This document shows positions 1-11,518 of a DNA stretch of 64,000 nt, in pieces. Both the position numbers and the translations under genes were made by a program. Source of the DNA: Muricea muricata. Lineage: Eukaryota; Cnidaria; Anthozoa; Malacalcyonacea; Plexauridae. Position 1 is the stretch's first letter. Each line of letters begins with the position of its first letter. The notes beneath the pieces are model-generated. The model did no database searches. It was not told where the DNA came from and worked only from the letters and a program-made list of their open reading frames with translations. The stretch spans positions 30,392,421-30,456,420 of the forward strand of contig OY979716.1 in assembly GCA_963855995.1 (NCBI GenBank), read 5' to 3'.

Positions 1-24
1 GGATTAACAAGCATGATGTGAACA

Positions 25-360
25 TCAAATGATGCTGTTCTTCACTGTCAAACGTAACGGTAACAACTTTTGAGTCTGCCACCCCAGCTTCAAAAATTGG
101 TCTTCGTCTTTGATGGTTTTTCTTGTACATGGCATAGTGTAATCAAGAAGACAAATCACAGGATCAATTGCTGGTAGAGAAGTAGTATCTTTTCTGATAT
201 CAGAAACAGAAACTTGTTTACCGCAAGTGCTTATAGTAATTTCAGGTCTTGGTACTATGTTTATTTCGATTTCTTGAGTAAGGCGGTACCCATCAATAGC
301 AACAGCTTTGCAACGATCTGGATTACGTGGGCACATAAATCTGACTGATTTGTTGTTCAA
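25..360 (-). CDS. unrecognised ORF, probably an exon of a transposon-related gene
   Basis: A 111-codon open frame that I cannot assign to a family. It has several cysteines (MCPRN.DRC near the N-terminus, STCGK, ICLL, MPC) and no membrane segment or signal peptide. It may be one exon of a larger gene running off the left edge. It lies upstream of, and is divergent from, the Cys-rich gene that starts at 854. Function unknown; it could also be a chance frame. Confidence 0.2.
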   Translation of the reverse strand: MNNKSVRFMCPRNPDRCKAVAIDGYRLTQEIEINIVPRPEITISTCGKQVSVSDIRKDTTSLPAIDPVICLLDYTMPCTRKTIKDEDQFLKLGWQTQKLLPLRLTVKNSII

Positions 361-853
361 TAGCGACGAATCAATAATCTAGCTTGGTCAATCAACGCAA
401 AGGGTGGTAATGTCCGTAGTACTTACCCGCGACTATGGGATCGGAAGTAATTAGTATGCAGACCGGAAGTAATTAATATGTAGGATGACATCATCACGGG
501 GGGCATGCAGGAAGGTGGTATGACGTCATAGCAGAGTCACACAAGAACCCGTGAGGTCTGACATCAAATCTAACTTGAGATCTCCCGTGACATATCACGT
601 CAAATCTCTTGTGAAATATCACGTCAGATCTCCCGTAAGATTTTCTTTTACATTAGGTAAGAATTGTAAAGCGAGAAAAAAACTGATTAAAATTTATTTT
701 TAAAATGAATTGAAATTTATATACACGTATTATTCTAAACAAAAAATTAACAAACAAATGTAACCTATTGTAAAAATACACATCCCACATTATTCAATCT
801 GTAAAGGAAAAAGGGAAAAGTTTTTGTACTTGTTTTCTGCGCATAACAGAAAA
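361..853. other. non-coding, degenerate direct repeats
   Basis: I see no gene. Between about 555 and 645 there are imperfect direct repeats of a unit containing ATATCACGTCAAATCT and TCTCCCGTGA, about 28 bases apart, three copies. From about 645 the sequence becomes AT-rich. This could be the promoter or terminal region of the gene that starts at 854. Confidence 0.35.
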
Positions 854-1622
854 ATGATCGGAAATCTTTCGAACTATAGTACGCCATTGGTTAGGAGTGC
901 GACTGCAGGTGCGAACGCAAGAACAATGTCTTCCACGGTAAGTCAAAGGTCAAAATTTGCATATATTTTGCATTTATCGGTTGGTGTATGATGGATTACT
1001 TTGCATAACTATTTAGGTTATCAAGTGCAGGTGTAAAAGCTCATGCACCATGAGCAGAAAAGAAAATGGGAAGAGAGGTTGTCCTTGTAAGGGCAAAAAT
1101 GTTGTCTGTTCAGCAGACTGTCAATGCGGTACTCGATCAAAGCCATGTCAAAATAAGGTGAGCTTCATTCATATTTTATATTTCGTACGAAATTCTACTT
1201 TTGTCTGAATAATTGTTTTATTAACTTGTAGGAAATTGTGGGCATGGAAGAAAGACAGCGTCAAGGACGCACTCAAAATCTTTTTGAAGAACCTAGCAGA
1301 AAACGTGGAAAAAACAGCGAAGGTCTATCGCGCGATGTTCGATTGTCAGAGGAACAGCAACGGAAGAAGGAACATAAAGATGTTAAGGTACATTGTTGGG
1401 CTTTAATATATATCGCTGGTAATCATGCAAACATTCATTTTATGTTTCTGGATTTAAATATTTTCAACTCGCAACACAGCAGTGATCACCACTGCACACA
1501 TTTAGAGCAGGGGAGTTTGTCTGAGCAATATGCAAATAAAATTTGCATGTATAATCACACTGCATCACAGTCATTGTGTGTTTTTTTAGAATTTCATTGA
1601 GACACTTGTTGAAAAACAATAA
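854..1622 (+). CDS. small Cys-rich (CxC-type) zinc-binding protein, four exons
   Basis: Four exons join in frame: 854-937, 1017-1157, 1232-1387 and 1590-1622, each bounded by GT and AG, giving about 137 residues. Exon 2 is a dense cysteine cluster with CRCKSSC, CPCKG, CSADCQCG and KPC. This resembles the cysteine-rich tail of the Kolobok transposase ending at 28424 (CKCSGKC, CSCR, CTPDCKC). Exons 3 and 4 are basic and charged. The stop overlaps an AATAAA signal near 1618. The gene lies just upstream of the P2X7-C-like gene at 1664, and both face the Kolobok pseudogene on the other strand. I read it as an accessory DNA- or zinc-binding protein of a Kolobok-type element, or a tail exon split from a transposase. 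Splicing is inferred. Confidence 0.5.
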
Positions 1623-1663
1623 AAAAGCTTGCTATCAGCAGCTTACGTCGGGGAATAGGAAGT

Positions 1664-2188
1664 ATGGATTATATAGGTACCTTATTGATTGTGGAAGATG
1701 ATCTAGATGATGACAGCGATGGAGAGAGCATACACAATTTTGGAGAGTCCTCAGGGATTCAGGCATCCCAAACAGCTCAGCATGGTACTACTGAGTCACA
1801 ATCAAATGTGAACGCAACACAAGCTCCCCCGTATGGAACATTTCCAGATTGGTGCAAATGTGGCAAATGTCCGCCAATGCCGCAAGACGTTGAAAATAAA
1901 TGCTGCAAACAAAAGAATTGCATGACTAATTCACCCCGGTTTTCAAAACTGTGCCTCGATCCAGATGTTTTACAGTTATGTATTCGCAGTATTAGTGACA
2001 TTCGGAACGACAGGGAGGACAACAGCACGAGAGCATTTAGAAAGGCAGCCTATCGGCATTTTATACTAACTCGTTATGGCCATTTAGGTAAAGGCAATAG
2101 GCGAGTATGCCCATCTTGTGTTGTGTTGAAAATCAGGAAACATTATCCTTCAGTCACTGGAGTATGTATGGGATATAGGGAACATTAA
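1664..2188 (+). CDS. P2X7 C-terminal-domain-like zinc protein
   Basis: 174 codons. An acidic, low-complexity N-terminus (EDDLDDDSDGES) is followed by DWCKCGKCPPM, ENKCCKQ, a helical stretch, then YRHFILTRYGHLGKGNRR, CPSCVV and a closing basic end. The CxCGxC...CC pattern and the late PSCV motif match the zinc-coordinating intracellular domain known from vertebrate P2X7 receptors, which occurs in many invertebrate proteins without any channel. No transmembrane segment is present, so this is not a receptor. A clear paralogue with the same plan (acidic N-terminus, CKYGKC, CC, PSCV) is on the minus strand at 28750-29349 inside the intact Kolobok. Here too it converges tail-to-tail with a Kolobok transposase, so I infer it is the accessory gene of that element. 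Its role in transposition is unknown. Confidence 0.6.
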   Translation: MDYIGTLLIVEDDLDDDSDGESIHNFGESSGIQASQTAQHGTTESQSNVNATQAPPYGTFPDWCKCGKCPPMPQDVENKCCKQKNCMTNSPRFSKLCLDPDVLQLCIRSISDIRNDREDNSTRAFRKAAYRHFILTRYGHLGKGNRRVCPSCVVLKIRKHYPSVTGVCMGYREH

Positions 2189-2296
2189 ATGAGGTTATGC
2201 AACAGTCATCAAAGCCTGAATCCTCCTCCTGGCATGCAATAGTGAGGAATTTTATGCCTAGGTATATGCCTACAGGGGACAAGAGAGGGCATTTAA

Positions 2297-2544
2297 GGGA
2301 CCGATCATTAATTACGTCACAGGGGGCAGGGGTTTCCGAAAAAATGGAAAAATAAAATTTTTACCCCTTTACAATAGCCTAAAATGAAAACATTACCCCT
2401 CTTCACATTTTTTAAATAAAATTTAACCCCCTGCATTTTTAATGTAGCATAAAACTTTACCCCCTCCACAGTTACTAATGTTGAATAGCATACCCCCATA
2501 TCAAAACCACCGCCCCCCCTGTGACGTAATTAACGATCGGTCCC
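2297..2544. mobile_element. Harbinger-type MITE, 248 bp, TAA duplication
   Basis: The ends are inverted copies: GGGACCGATCATTAATTACG on the left, and on the right its near-perfect reverse complement ending GATCGGTCCC. They are flanked by TAA at 2294-2296 and 2545-2547. A 3-bp TWA duplication is the PIF/Harbinger signature. No coding capacity. It lies between the P2X7-C-like gene and the 3' end of the Kolobok pseudogene. Confidence 0.75.
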
Positions 2545-3788
2545 TAACCTCCTACCAGAAAATACTACAACATTTATGTTGACTGGTGCATTATTGATTT
2601 TATTTACTGGTCATTCATTTTGTCCATTAGGTTTTAAAGTTATTCTTTTAAAAACCTGCTCCTCCTTTTGTATAATCTCCTTCATAGGAGGTGGTGGAAT
2701 GTGGGAAATGGTTGGGGCAATTAGAGCTGGGTCACTTTCATTGAGGGATACATTGCGTGTTACATAATCAAAATCCTCCATTCGTCTCCTCAAAATCTTT
2801 GCAATCAAAACTGGTATGTATTCGTATCCCTTGTCAAGCTTTATAACTTTCACGTCCCACTGTCTCGTCCTGGGGTTGTACTTTCTCGAGACCAGGTCCT
2901 GACCAAGATGTTTTCCCTTGTGCTGTAGGTAGATTGATGTGATAGTTCCAATCAATGGATGCGAGTTGTTTTCTGGCTTTGTATGCTCTATAGCTAAAAT
3001 CATTATACAGTACTGCCAAGAAATAACTTAACGAAAACCGCATCCAAGACACGGGCATTTTGCGTCCGGTGTGCAGGTGCCAGCGCCTGCGGGTGCCAGC
3101 GCCTGCGGGTTCATCCGTGCTGCGTCTGCCTTGCGTCCACTCTGCGTCTGCGAGCGCTCGCAACTGCGTCCACTTTGCGTCCGTGGGCGATCAGACGCAG
3201 AGAAATTTTTATGTTTAGATACCGTCGGAAAATGTACATTGCCGATTTCGTGGATACGAACGAGTATTTGTTAAACATCCTGGCGCTGTGAATAGCAACT
3301 CATTTTCAACGTTTCAAACGAGGGCCATTTTTGGATTATAATACTGGGTATCAATTTCCAGGTAATAATGCCTTATAACGTCGATTATTTGTTTCGTGTA
3401 TTCCTTACCTATTTAATTTGGAATTGCATATACTTGAAATTTTATGATGTTCTGAAAATTAGGTTATATATATACAGACTTAAAATTTCAACACAAGCCA
3501 CGCGCTGTGATAACGCGCTTTTGTCTCAAAGTAAAACTTGTTCTGATCGAAACAATGAGTCATCGCCAGACTTTTATTGTAAGGTCTTGAATAGATTATA
3601 TAAAAAGATTTTTATATTTTTGACGGTGTAAGTTTGAGCATAATTCAAGTGACTGAAGTGAGCACGGCCATGGGAGACACGTAATTGAATTAATTTATGC
3701 AAGAGAAATGACAACAGCTGACGCAAGATCATATTTCAAACACGTGCAAACACTGAAGTGACAAAATTTTTTTGTTAGTCTAAAATCG

Positions 3789-5423
3789 ATGATGGGCAAA
3801 CTTTCACAATACGCCAGAAATAGAATTATCTCTTTGCGTGCGGCAAATACCTCCATAGTGAACATTGTAAAGCTACTACAAGAAGAAGACGGAATTAAAA
3901 CATCGCGTACAAGCGTATCTTTGTTTATTGGGCGACACAAACGGACATGAAGTGTTGACGATGCCCAAGGTAGTGGACGAAAGCCTATTCTTTCCGTAGC
4001 TGATGTTAACCTCATTGACGAGAAAATGATGTCTAACGAAGAACTAACCTCGGGTGAGATCCAAAAGCTTTTAAGCGTGGAGCGCGGTGTAAATGTATCA
4101 ACATCTACTATTCGCAACACAAGATGCAAAATTGGTTGGAAACACGAAAAAGCTCGATACTGTCAACTCATTCGGGACAGAAACAAAGTAAAACGATTGG
4201 TGTTTTGCCTGCGTGCGATGAATGAAAAGGATGGCTTTGAGGATGTGATTTTCTCTGATGAAACAACAGTGGAGATTCAGCAGTATACAAGATTCTGCTT
4301 CAGGAAGAATGGTAGTTTGCCAAAACGTAAAGGCTGTCCAAAACATCCACTTAAGGTAATTTCTAATGAACTGTCGAAATTTATGGAGTTAATCTGTCAA
4401 CAAAACGTGCAGCATTAATTGATGATAAATTAAACAAACGATAGCTAATATTTATAATGTGAATTAGATTATCCCGTAAATTTCCAGCCATCAAAGCATG
4501 CATTTAGAGCAGAATTTTTGAACTTAAGAATTCCGAATTCCCTTGAGTAAAATTGAAAAAATTCCGTATTCCTCTTACTATTTACTAAAAATTCTCCATT
4601 CCAAAATTTTGCCTCACCCCCCCCCCCCATATTAGCATTTTTAAATTCGAAAATTTAAGTTCTAATTTTTGTTTTAATTTGCTGTAGCATAAATTTTATC
4701 AGGCTTGCTAAAAAGTATGTGCAATTAATTTCGTAGGTTCATGTTTGGGCTGGCATATCCTATAGAGGAGCCACTAACGTTCGTGTCTTTACTGGGTACA
4801 TGGAAAGCATTGGGTACCAGAAAATCTTAAAGAGAAACCTGCTGCCTTTTATTGCCAAAAAATATCCCAATGGTCACCGATTTTAGCAGGATAACGATCC
4901 TAAACACACAAGCAAGTCAACTAAGGAGTGGATGGAAACCAATGGTGTAAACCACTGGCCAACACCCCCAGAATCACCGGTATGTAACATAAGCAGTATT
5001 TTAACAACTCTGCAGCAAATATGCTGTGACACCACACACAGACCAATTGTCGATTTTGACCTAAACCAGGCCAGACTTCAATTATGTGGTGTTGAACTTT
5101 CTTAGAGCACCTGTACCCTACAATGGTAAATTAAATAACAATGGTATCATAAATTAAAAATAATGATAAAATAAACTATGGTCCAATTGTGTGCCAATGT
5201 CATTTTTTTATTTCAGGACTTAAACCCTATTGAAAACTTGTGGGCAAATCTCAAACACCATTTGCGAAAGTATGCAAAGCCAGCAAACAAAGAGGAGTTG
5301 GTGCAAGGCATCAAAGATTTTTGGAAGACAGTCACTCCAGCCATGTGCAAGAGATATGTGGATCATGTCCGAAAAGTTGTGCCAGCTGTTATAGCTTCTC
5401 ATGGTGGACCCACTGGTTATTAA
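3789..5423 (+). pseudogene. Tc1-like DDE transposase, three exons, two stops
   Basis: The exons 3789-4355, 4737-4979 and 5217-5423 join in frame with GT/AG borders, giving 339 codons, the normal Tc1 length. The N-terminal part is a double helix-turn-helix region. The catalytic residues are at FSDETTVE (first D), QDNDPKHTS (second D) and DLNPIENLW (E). Breaks: TGA at 3948-3950 and a TAG directly before QDNDPKH (near 4887). The second looks like a CAG-to-TAG change because that position is normally glutamine. In known members the enzyme cuts and pastes at TA dinucleotides in the nucleus. The introns are unusual for a Tc1 transposase, most of which are intronless. The gene shares its element with a BEN-domain gene on the other strand. 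Confidence 0.82.
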
Positions 5424-5836
5424 TTTCAAACTTTTAGACTCAGTTTTAACATTACTATATATTCTTATTGTACAAGTGCCCCCTGGTGGCTTCTGCAATT
5501 TTGATATATTTTACAAAAAAAACTTGTTTTAATTGCACTCCATTCTATGATTACATATGTATTATATTCAACCCAAACAGGGTAAATTTTGTCGCAGTTT
5601 CTACTATAGACATTGTTCTTCTTCTTCTGTAAATCTGGTAGCAAAACTAAAACAAGGAATAGCAGTAGCAAATACATCAGGAATCTCAATGTTATGGATG
5701 GTTTAAGGAGTTGGTGACGATACAAATTGCCATGATTTTTTTAAGTTCATACATATTAGCTTCATTGTGAATCATATCGTCAATATCGCTTGACGAACCT
5801 TATTGTAATGGCCTCGAATGCTAAAAAAAACCACTG

Positions 5837-5965
5837 ACCCTGCTGAGATGTTACTACATTGAGTAATTACTATATACCAAAGAGATTTGAACCCTGCACA
5901 GAGGTTGCAGGTTTAGTATGCAGGTTCAGTTCAATTACTCAATGAGTAACATCTCAGCACTGCAA
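5837..5965. mobile_element. short foldback MITE
   Basis: Arms of about 27 bp: TGCTGAGATGTTACT...TGAGTAATT on the left and its reverse complement ending AACATCTCAGCA on the right, one base different in length. Total about 129 bp. It lies in the non-coding interval between the two genes of the Tc1-like element. I could not define a target duplication. Confidence 0.55.
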
Positions 5966-6130
5966 TCAATATTTTAGGTAACAAGTTAGTAAGCAAAGCT
6001 GTTTGTTTTAATTATGAAATGACAGTAATAACTTCAATACAATTTACAACTTTATAATATTTAAACTAGAAAATACTATACATCAAGACCTAGAAGTTAG
6101 ACTATTTACAAAAAAGACAATGGTTCTTTA

Positions 6131-6676
6131 TCAATACTTCATTTTTCGCAGTGCTGTGTCTATAGCCTTTCGACATACATTCCATGCAGTGTTTTTATCA
6201 GTTACTCTATATTTTTTAAATGTTTGCTGCTGGACTAGTTCCATTCGGGGATCATTACCTATTCCCTGCTTTCCTTTCACACCCGCACAATTTTTTCCAA
6301 CAAGTTCATCCCTTTTGAATAGCTCAAATACGAGATTCTTCGCAAAGTTAGCCATAGATGAGCTTTTTTTGAAGACATTTTCAAATTGTTGCAGTTGAGG
6401 ACTTGATAAATCCATTGTTCCATTTGGTATTTATAATATAACAATCTGCTAAATACTGCTATCACGCTTACCATGCAGTTTAAGAACTTGTGCTGTGTAA
6501 AGTTTTCTTTCGTAGCTGACTTCAATCTTCGAGCCTTCTAACATCGTTTGGTTTGTTCAAAATATCCGCTTCACTCTGCTAGTTGGCAGAATGCAAGTTG
6601 TTTGGTCTTCGTCGAAGAAAATAAGCATTCGTTTTGCCTGACGAGTTAGTGAACGATAACTCATTTTACTACCGAT
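6131..6676 (-). pseudogene. BEN-domain protein carried by a Tc1-like element
   Basis: The C-terminal exon (about 6412-6131) reads LQQFENVFKKS, NFAKNLVFELFKRDEL, then KNCAGVKGK, NDPRMELVQQQTF, NTAWNVCRKAIDTALRKMK. This is the helical layout and length of a BEN domain, a DNA- and chromatin-binding module. An upstream part at about 6676-6475 starts MSYRSLTRQAKRMLIFFDED and continues IEVSYERKLYTAQVLKLHG. That is a short beta-rich module like those that precede BEN domains in some proteins, and it ends at a plausible GT donor. One in-frame TGA (near 6557) separates its halves, and the acceptor for the last exon is not clean. The gene lies inside the TIRs of the Tc1-like element, on the strand opposite the transposase. 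The BEN call rests on motif spacing only. Confidence 0.5.
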
Positions 6677-8301
6677 ATAATTACAAATATAATTTAAAAT
6701 TCGTGACAATGATGTTGTGGTTGTGCCTGACCAAAGCGAATGAGGCACACAATTTCCGCGTCGCAGTATACTAGTCAAATTCAGTTGTTTGTGCGGAACT
6801 AATTAAAATGTAAAATGCGGTAATTACCTGCAGATTTCTACGCTATTAACATAGATGTAATCACATGTAGTTCTCTCTTTTGTTTTGCATTGCAAGCTTG
6901 ACATATTTCAAAACTACCTTGGTTACCTAGGCTTATTGTTTAGTCTTTTGAATTGAATCGCTTCTTTGTAACAGAGTGTATCCCACAATCGGTTACACTT
7001 ACCAACAGCCAGTTTCTGATTATAACTGAACATTCGTCATGTGTAAAGAATATATTCAGGCAAAAGATAAAAGTATTTGTATAATGTGGGTTGTTGTAAG
7101 AGGTAAGTAAAGTCAATAACTGGCAGTACATAAAAACGAACGAGTAAAAATATCTTAAGATATCATTTGAGCAACATGACGTGTATGACCGCGCGACATG
7201 GACAACATGTTTTTATGACAACGACAATTTATACTTAGACGTTCTCCGTTTAAAATTATTGTATATATTCGCTCCAAAACAATGCAGTTTTTTCACTAGA
7301 ATGCAAGATATTAGCTCATAAAACCAAAATCCTGTTTTGCTATACGCCGATTTTATGAATCGTGCTCTTATAGAGTTCGTCTTTTCCGAAGGTGTTATGA
7401 AGACTGCGTCCAGCACACACAAAATTGCTGAACACAGCCCGCGGGCAAGACGTGGGAAGCACAGACGCAAAACGCAGGCAAACTGTGGGCCCGACGCGGG
7501 CAGCTTAGACGGTGGAGGCGGGGAGCCCTCGGGTAGACGCAGTGTTAAGTTATTTCTTGGCAGTACTGTACATGCATATTATTAAAAAATGTGAAAGTAA
7601 AGGGTCTGGTTCATTGCAAAGATTGGAGCAGTGTATGATCATCTATCCACTACCTACCTTAAGGGCACTCTTTTTGGTGTGTAAACCACACTTAGGCTAT
7701 TTGCACATTCAATGCTACCAGTGTGTCTGCATAAAATAAAATGACAAAAAATAGATTCATTAGAACAAGTACAGTTTCCTAGTCACCATCGCTCTGGTCA
7801 CAATCATCAATTTTGATTGGCTGTAAGTGCAACTTACAATAGTTATTCATGCTTTACCGCAACTTACCTGAATCTGGTGTAATATTGAAAGCTATCCAGC
7901 AATTCTGGATTTAATATTATCTTTTGTAACTCTTGAAAATCCTTGTCCCATCTATCAAACCAAAGCAAGGTTTCATGATGTTCATCAACATCATGATCAC
8001 ACTTTCCTCCCAACTACTCATGCTCATTGCATACATGATGCAACAAGCCCAGCCATTTATTCTAAAAAATATTAAGAGAGCATCTTATTTGAGAGATAGT
8101 GACATATCACAATATTGATAGTATTTATGATAGTTGTGCATGTGTCCTGTAAGAAAGGTAAATTGTAACCTTTGAATAAGTTTATCCAGGCAAATAAAAG
8201 AAAGCATTACCCACCTTCATTACTTTTAAAGCCTCTGTGTCATTGGTTGCTCCATCTTTTCCACACACATTTGCACAGCGCCAAAAGTGCTTGACAATGT
8301 G

Positions 8302-8563
8302 CAATCGTGGACAAAACTGTTAATAAAATTTATCGAAATCATAAATAAGTTCTTTAGAATGTCTAAACCGCTTTGTGACTCCCTTCCCCCTTTCCCCCAT
8401 TCAATGTTGGATATATTGACTTTGCATTACACACGAACTAAACCCAACATTGTTCAGGGGGAGGGGGGGGGGGTTTATAGCATATAAAACACACAAATTA
8501 ATTCTGATAAAACCGAAATTGTATGTATCTGTAAATTTTATTTACAGGTTTTGTCTACGATTG
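8302..8563. repeat. inverted duplication of an exon fragment
   Basis: GCAATCGTGGACAAAACTG...AATAAAATTTA at 8302-8335 recurs as a reverse complement at about 8524-8563 (TAAATTTTATTTACAG followed by GTTTTGTCTACGATTG). The left arm overlaps the Kolobok pseudogene exon encoding HIVKHFWRC. A G-run and C-rich tract lie between the arms. Probably a rearrangement or foldback insertion. Confidence 0.45.
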
Positions 8564-8689
8564 TGGGTCGACCAATCTTTCACTTTGCGCATTGCTTTAG
8601 GTTTTCCCAGCTATCATAAAAGATAACATTCATCTAAATTTCTGTAATATCATACATATCATACACACCACCTCCATTTTGTATATAGT

Positions 8690-8845
8690 GTAGTTAGTCT
8701 TGTTTTATAGTTGTTTAACGTAATTTGTAAATACTTAAGTTCTTTCTTTTCTTCTTTGATGCCCCTCATGAAAACAGACTCATGTTGATGAGGCTAGCAT
8801 CTTGAAATGAAGTTTACATGTATACATACATACGTACATACTGTG
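8690..8845 (+). mobile_element. LINE 3' tail, heavily 5'-truncated
   Basis: The segment reads TTTGTAAATA, then a TTCTTT-rich run, GATGCCCCTCATG, a stem-loop (CATGTTGATGAGGCTAGCATC), and a tail of CATA/CATG repeats. The same order of elements ends the LINE at 19460 (GACGCCCCTTGTGG...GACAAGGCTAGCGTC, then ACATACATACATG). It is therefore a short copy of a related CR1/L2-type LINE, lying in an intron of the Kolobok pseudogene. Confidence 0.6.
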
Positions 8846-10548
8846 CTTCGTGAATCTGTAAATAGCATACCTTTGCAAGACACTTTTTTATGCTCTTAGA
8901 TTTATGCCATACATCTAAGCTGTGTACAATGTCTGGAAATTCAGCTTCTATAATAATAACAAATTAGTGCTAGAGATTCCCCAGTGAGGAGTAAACCCAT
9001 CTAGCATTAGATAAATAAAAAAAATAACAGGCTGCATTGGGGTGCATTGCTGCTATATGGGTTTATTTACAGCACTTACCTAACAAGGCTTTTACAGATG
9101 TTGATGCATCTGTGACTAACTGCACAACTTTTAATTCTTTCTGCTCTTTTTTCAGCCCTCTTCTGATTGCTTCTTTCTCCATATTTGTGGAAATAAGCCC
9201 AATATGCCTTTTGTCCAAAACTTCAATATTTACAATATACCCTGTCGAAACTTCCACCAAAAAATAGCAGAGATATTTTGCACTAAATTCAGGGGAATCA
9301 CACTGCCCATCTCCTCCAAGAACAATGTCCTGTCCTTCAAATTCTTTATGAATTTCCTTTCTCATCCAACACCGCCAATCGTCAATTTCGGGGATTAAAT
9401 ACAATCTTTGTAATCTGTAGTATGTTGACTTTGACAAGAAATGAAGCCCAAAGAAATCAGCCATTCTTTTGATTTTGGAAAAATTGTTGCCTGACAGCAT
9501 TAAGGATGCAGCTGTTTGAAGGTTGTTGGCATAGATTCCATTAACCATGTGAGATGAACAGAATTTGTATTCATGGTCAGATGAGCAAGATGAACTGATA
9601 ACCACAGTTGTACCCACTACATGGTAACGAACTACAGGAGTTTCTGTACATCCAGGGGTTTGACAACGAGCTTGAAACACCTCCAGTAACAACTAAATAG
9701 AGCAGATAACCTTTTTTTTGTCTACCATCCCAAACTCTTCTTTCATGTCATACATATCATCACCTCTGCTTAGTTTCTTGTGCGGCCCATAGGCAATGCT
9801 GTTTATAACAAGATCATCTAACCCCTTTTCATTTTCATGTGTTCTTACACTATCACATTCTTGAAAGCTATGCCAAAATTAAAATGAAAAATTAAGTTTC
9901 CAACTTATACACAAGAAATCAATAATTTTGAAAAAAAAATAAAAAAATTCTTAACTAATTAGTAAGCTGCTAACAAGCCTCCAAATTCAGAAGAAAAATT
10001 GTTTGGTGTTGGACAAGTATAAATGTCACATGGCACCTCTATGGATAAACTACTGGCTAGCAATGTGTCCTAACCCAATTAGCAGCAGAGCTTCTCCACT
10101 GACTAAAACTAGACATTGGACAAGTAAACACAGAATTAGACAATTAAAAAAGGGTACACTAGGACATCTTGCTTCTTGATCGGTTAATGTTCTATTTGAG
10201 ATTTGTTTAAAGCCAACCCTTGCAATAATACTTACTCCACATCATTGTCACTATCATCTGTGTCGGAATCAGCTTGGTGAATAGTGGAATCAAGAGAACT
10301 ATACAGTGTAAAACAAAACAGTATACAGTCATTCATACAGTCTACTGCATTTGGTCAAGTTTATTTGTCAACTTTACTTTCTTATCAAACTTACATTGTA
10401 TCATCATCTTAGCTGTTTCCTTCAAATTCTTTGTTTTGATTTAACACCTCCAGGGCCTGTGATATTTCATGCTGACTACAAAAGTTGACATATAGAGTAA
10501 TAAAGCACTGAAAAACATTCTTTACAATCCTTCATTTAACTATCAATA

Positions 10549-10757
10549 TAATATTGTCAACATAATGTATTTTCATATTCAATACCTATTTTTCTGTTCT
10601 GTAACAGCATCTAAGTCGTCACTGCTTTCTCCATCATCAGTGAACAAAGATATAATATTGTCAACATAAAGTATTTTTATATTCAATACCTATTTTTCTG
10701 TTCTGTAAATTCATCTAAGTGGTCACTGCTTTCTCCTTCATCATCAGTGAACAACAA
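10549..10757. repeat. tandem duplication of ~104 bp with an acidic exon
   Basis: Two direct copies, each running from ATAATATTGTCAACATAA through TATTCAATACCTATTTTTC to CATCAGTGAACAA. Each holds a short minus-strand exon with splice borders (copies read TDDGESSDDLD and TDDEGESSDHLDEF). It lies in the acidic linker region of the Kolobok pseudogene. The two neighbouring exons at about 11650 and 11011 (IATPSRARIALPDE and TSTPSIVRGALPEL) also look like duplicates of each other. Confidence 0.65.
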
Positions 10758-11069
10758 AGTGTCCAATTTCATATAGCTGCCAGATATATAAATGGGTTCA
10801 AAATAAGCATACATACTGACTGTGCTTTATTTAAGATTTGTAATGGCAACCTACCTTTCTTCCTGGGGTATTCCTGGCCCAAGTTCATGATGTAAAATGT
10901 CACTGCCTGGCATAAAGAGGCCCTTAACTTCAATTGATCCAGCTATTATAGGAGACTCAGCCAATTCAGGAAGGGCACCTCTCACTATGGATGGTGTAGA
11001 GGTCTGAACATCTAAGTGAAAATTTATTGTAACCAATAGATTGTGGGATATAATAGTATTCAACACGAG

Positions 11070-11518
11070 CAGTGCTGTAGAATTGCAATTTCTAGAGGGG
11101 GGGGCTCTCTTCAGTGACTAAAGTATTATAAAATCGTGAAATATTGGAGACCTTAAGCAAGCAACAGTTTTGAGAACACGGACGTTAACCAGATGTAGAT
11201 TCACCTTTTTAACCAATCATGGCTCTGCTTTTTGTGTTTATCACGCACGTCTGTGTTGTCAAAAACTTGCTTGCTTAAGCTCCCTAAGCGCAGTGTCTAT
11301 ACCAATTACCGAATTGTTCAGTCTAATTTTGTTTGGGTTTTTTTACTGAAACACCAATATATTAACATGAAGAGTTGCCTGTTTTCAGGGCTTTTTATTT
11401 TTGAAATAGACCCTTTAACTGAGGAATATATTGTTTGTAAAAAGTAGAGGGGGGCTCAGCCCCCCTTGAAATTGTAGAGGGGGGCTCAGCCCCCCTGCCC
11501 CCCCCTTCTACAGCCCTT
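11070..11518. mobile_element. hAT-type MITE, 449 bp, 8-bp duplication AACACGAG
   Basis: It starts CAGTGCTGTAGAA and ends TTCTACAGCCCTT, imperfect TIRs of hAT type. It is flanked by exact AACACGAG duplications (11062-11069 and 11519-11526), the 8-bp length expected of hAT. Its right part holds repeated GAGGGGGGCTCAGCCCCCC palindromes. It interrupts the acidic exon region of the Kolobok pseudogene. No coding capacity. Confidence 0.8.

Larger units (their letters stand above)
3008..7568 (+). mobile_element. Tc1/mariner-type transposon, 4561 bp, two genes
   Basis: Perfect 25-bp terminal inverted repeats (3008-3032 and 7544-7568) start CAGTACTGCCAAGAAATAAC. TA dinucleotides lie at 3006-3007 and 7569-7570, the Tc1/mariner target duplication. 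Just inside both ends are GC-rich, CpG-rich blocks (about 3060-3200 and 7385-7540) built from GCGTC/GACGC-type words, unlike the AT-rich surroundings. The element carries a three-exon Tc1 transposase on + and a BEN-domain gene on -. It interrupts the Kolobok pseudogene: the coding frame reads straight across once the element is excluded, so the Kolobok gene is older. Both resident genes have stop codons, so this copy is dead. Confidence 0.88.
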
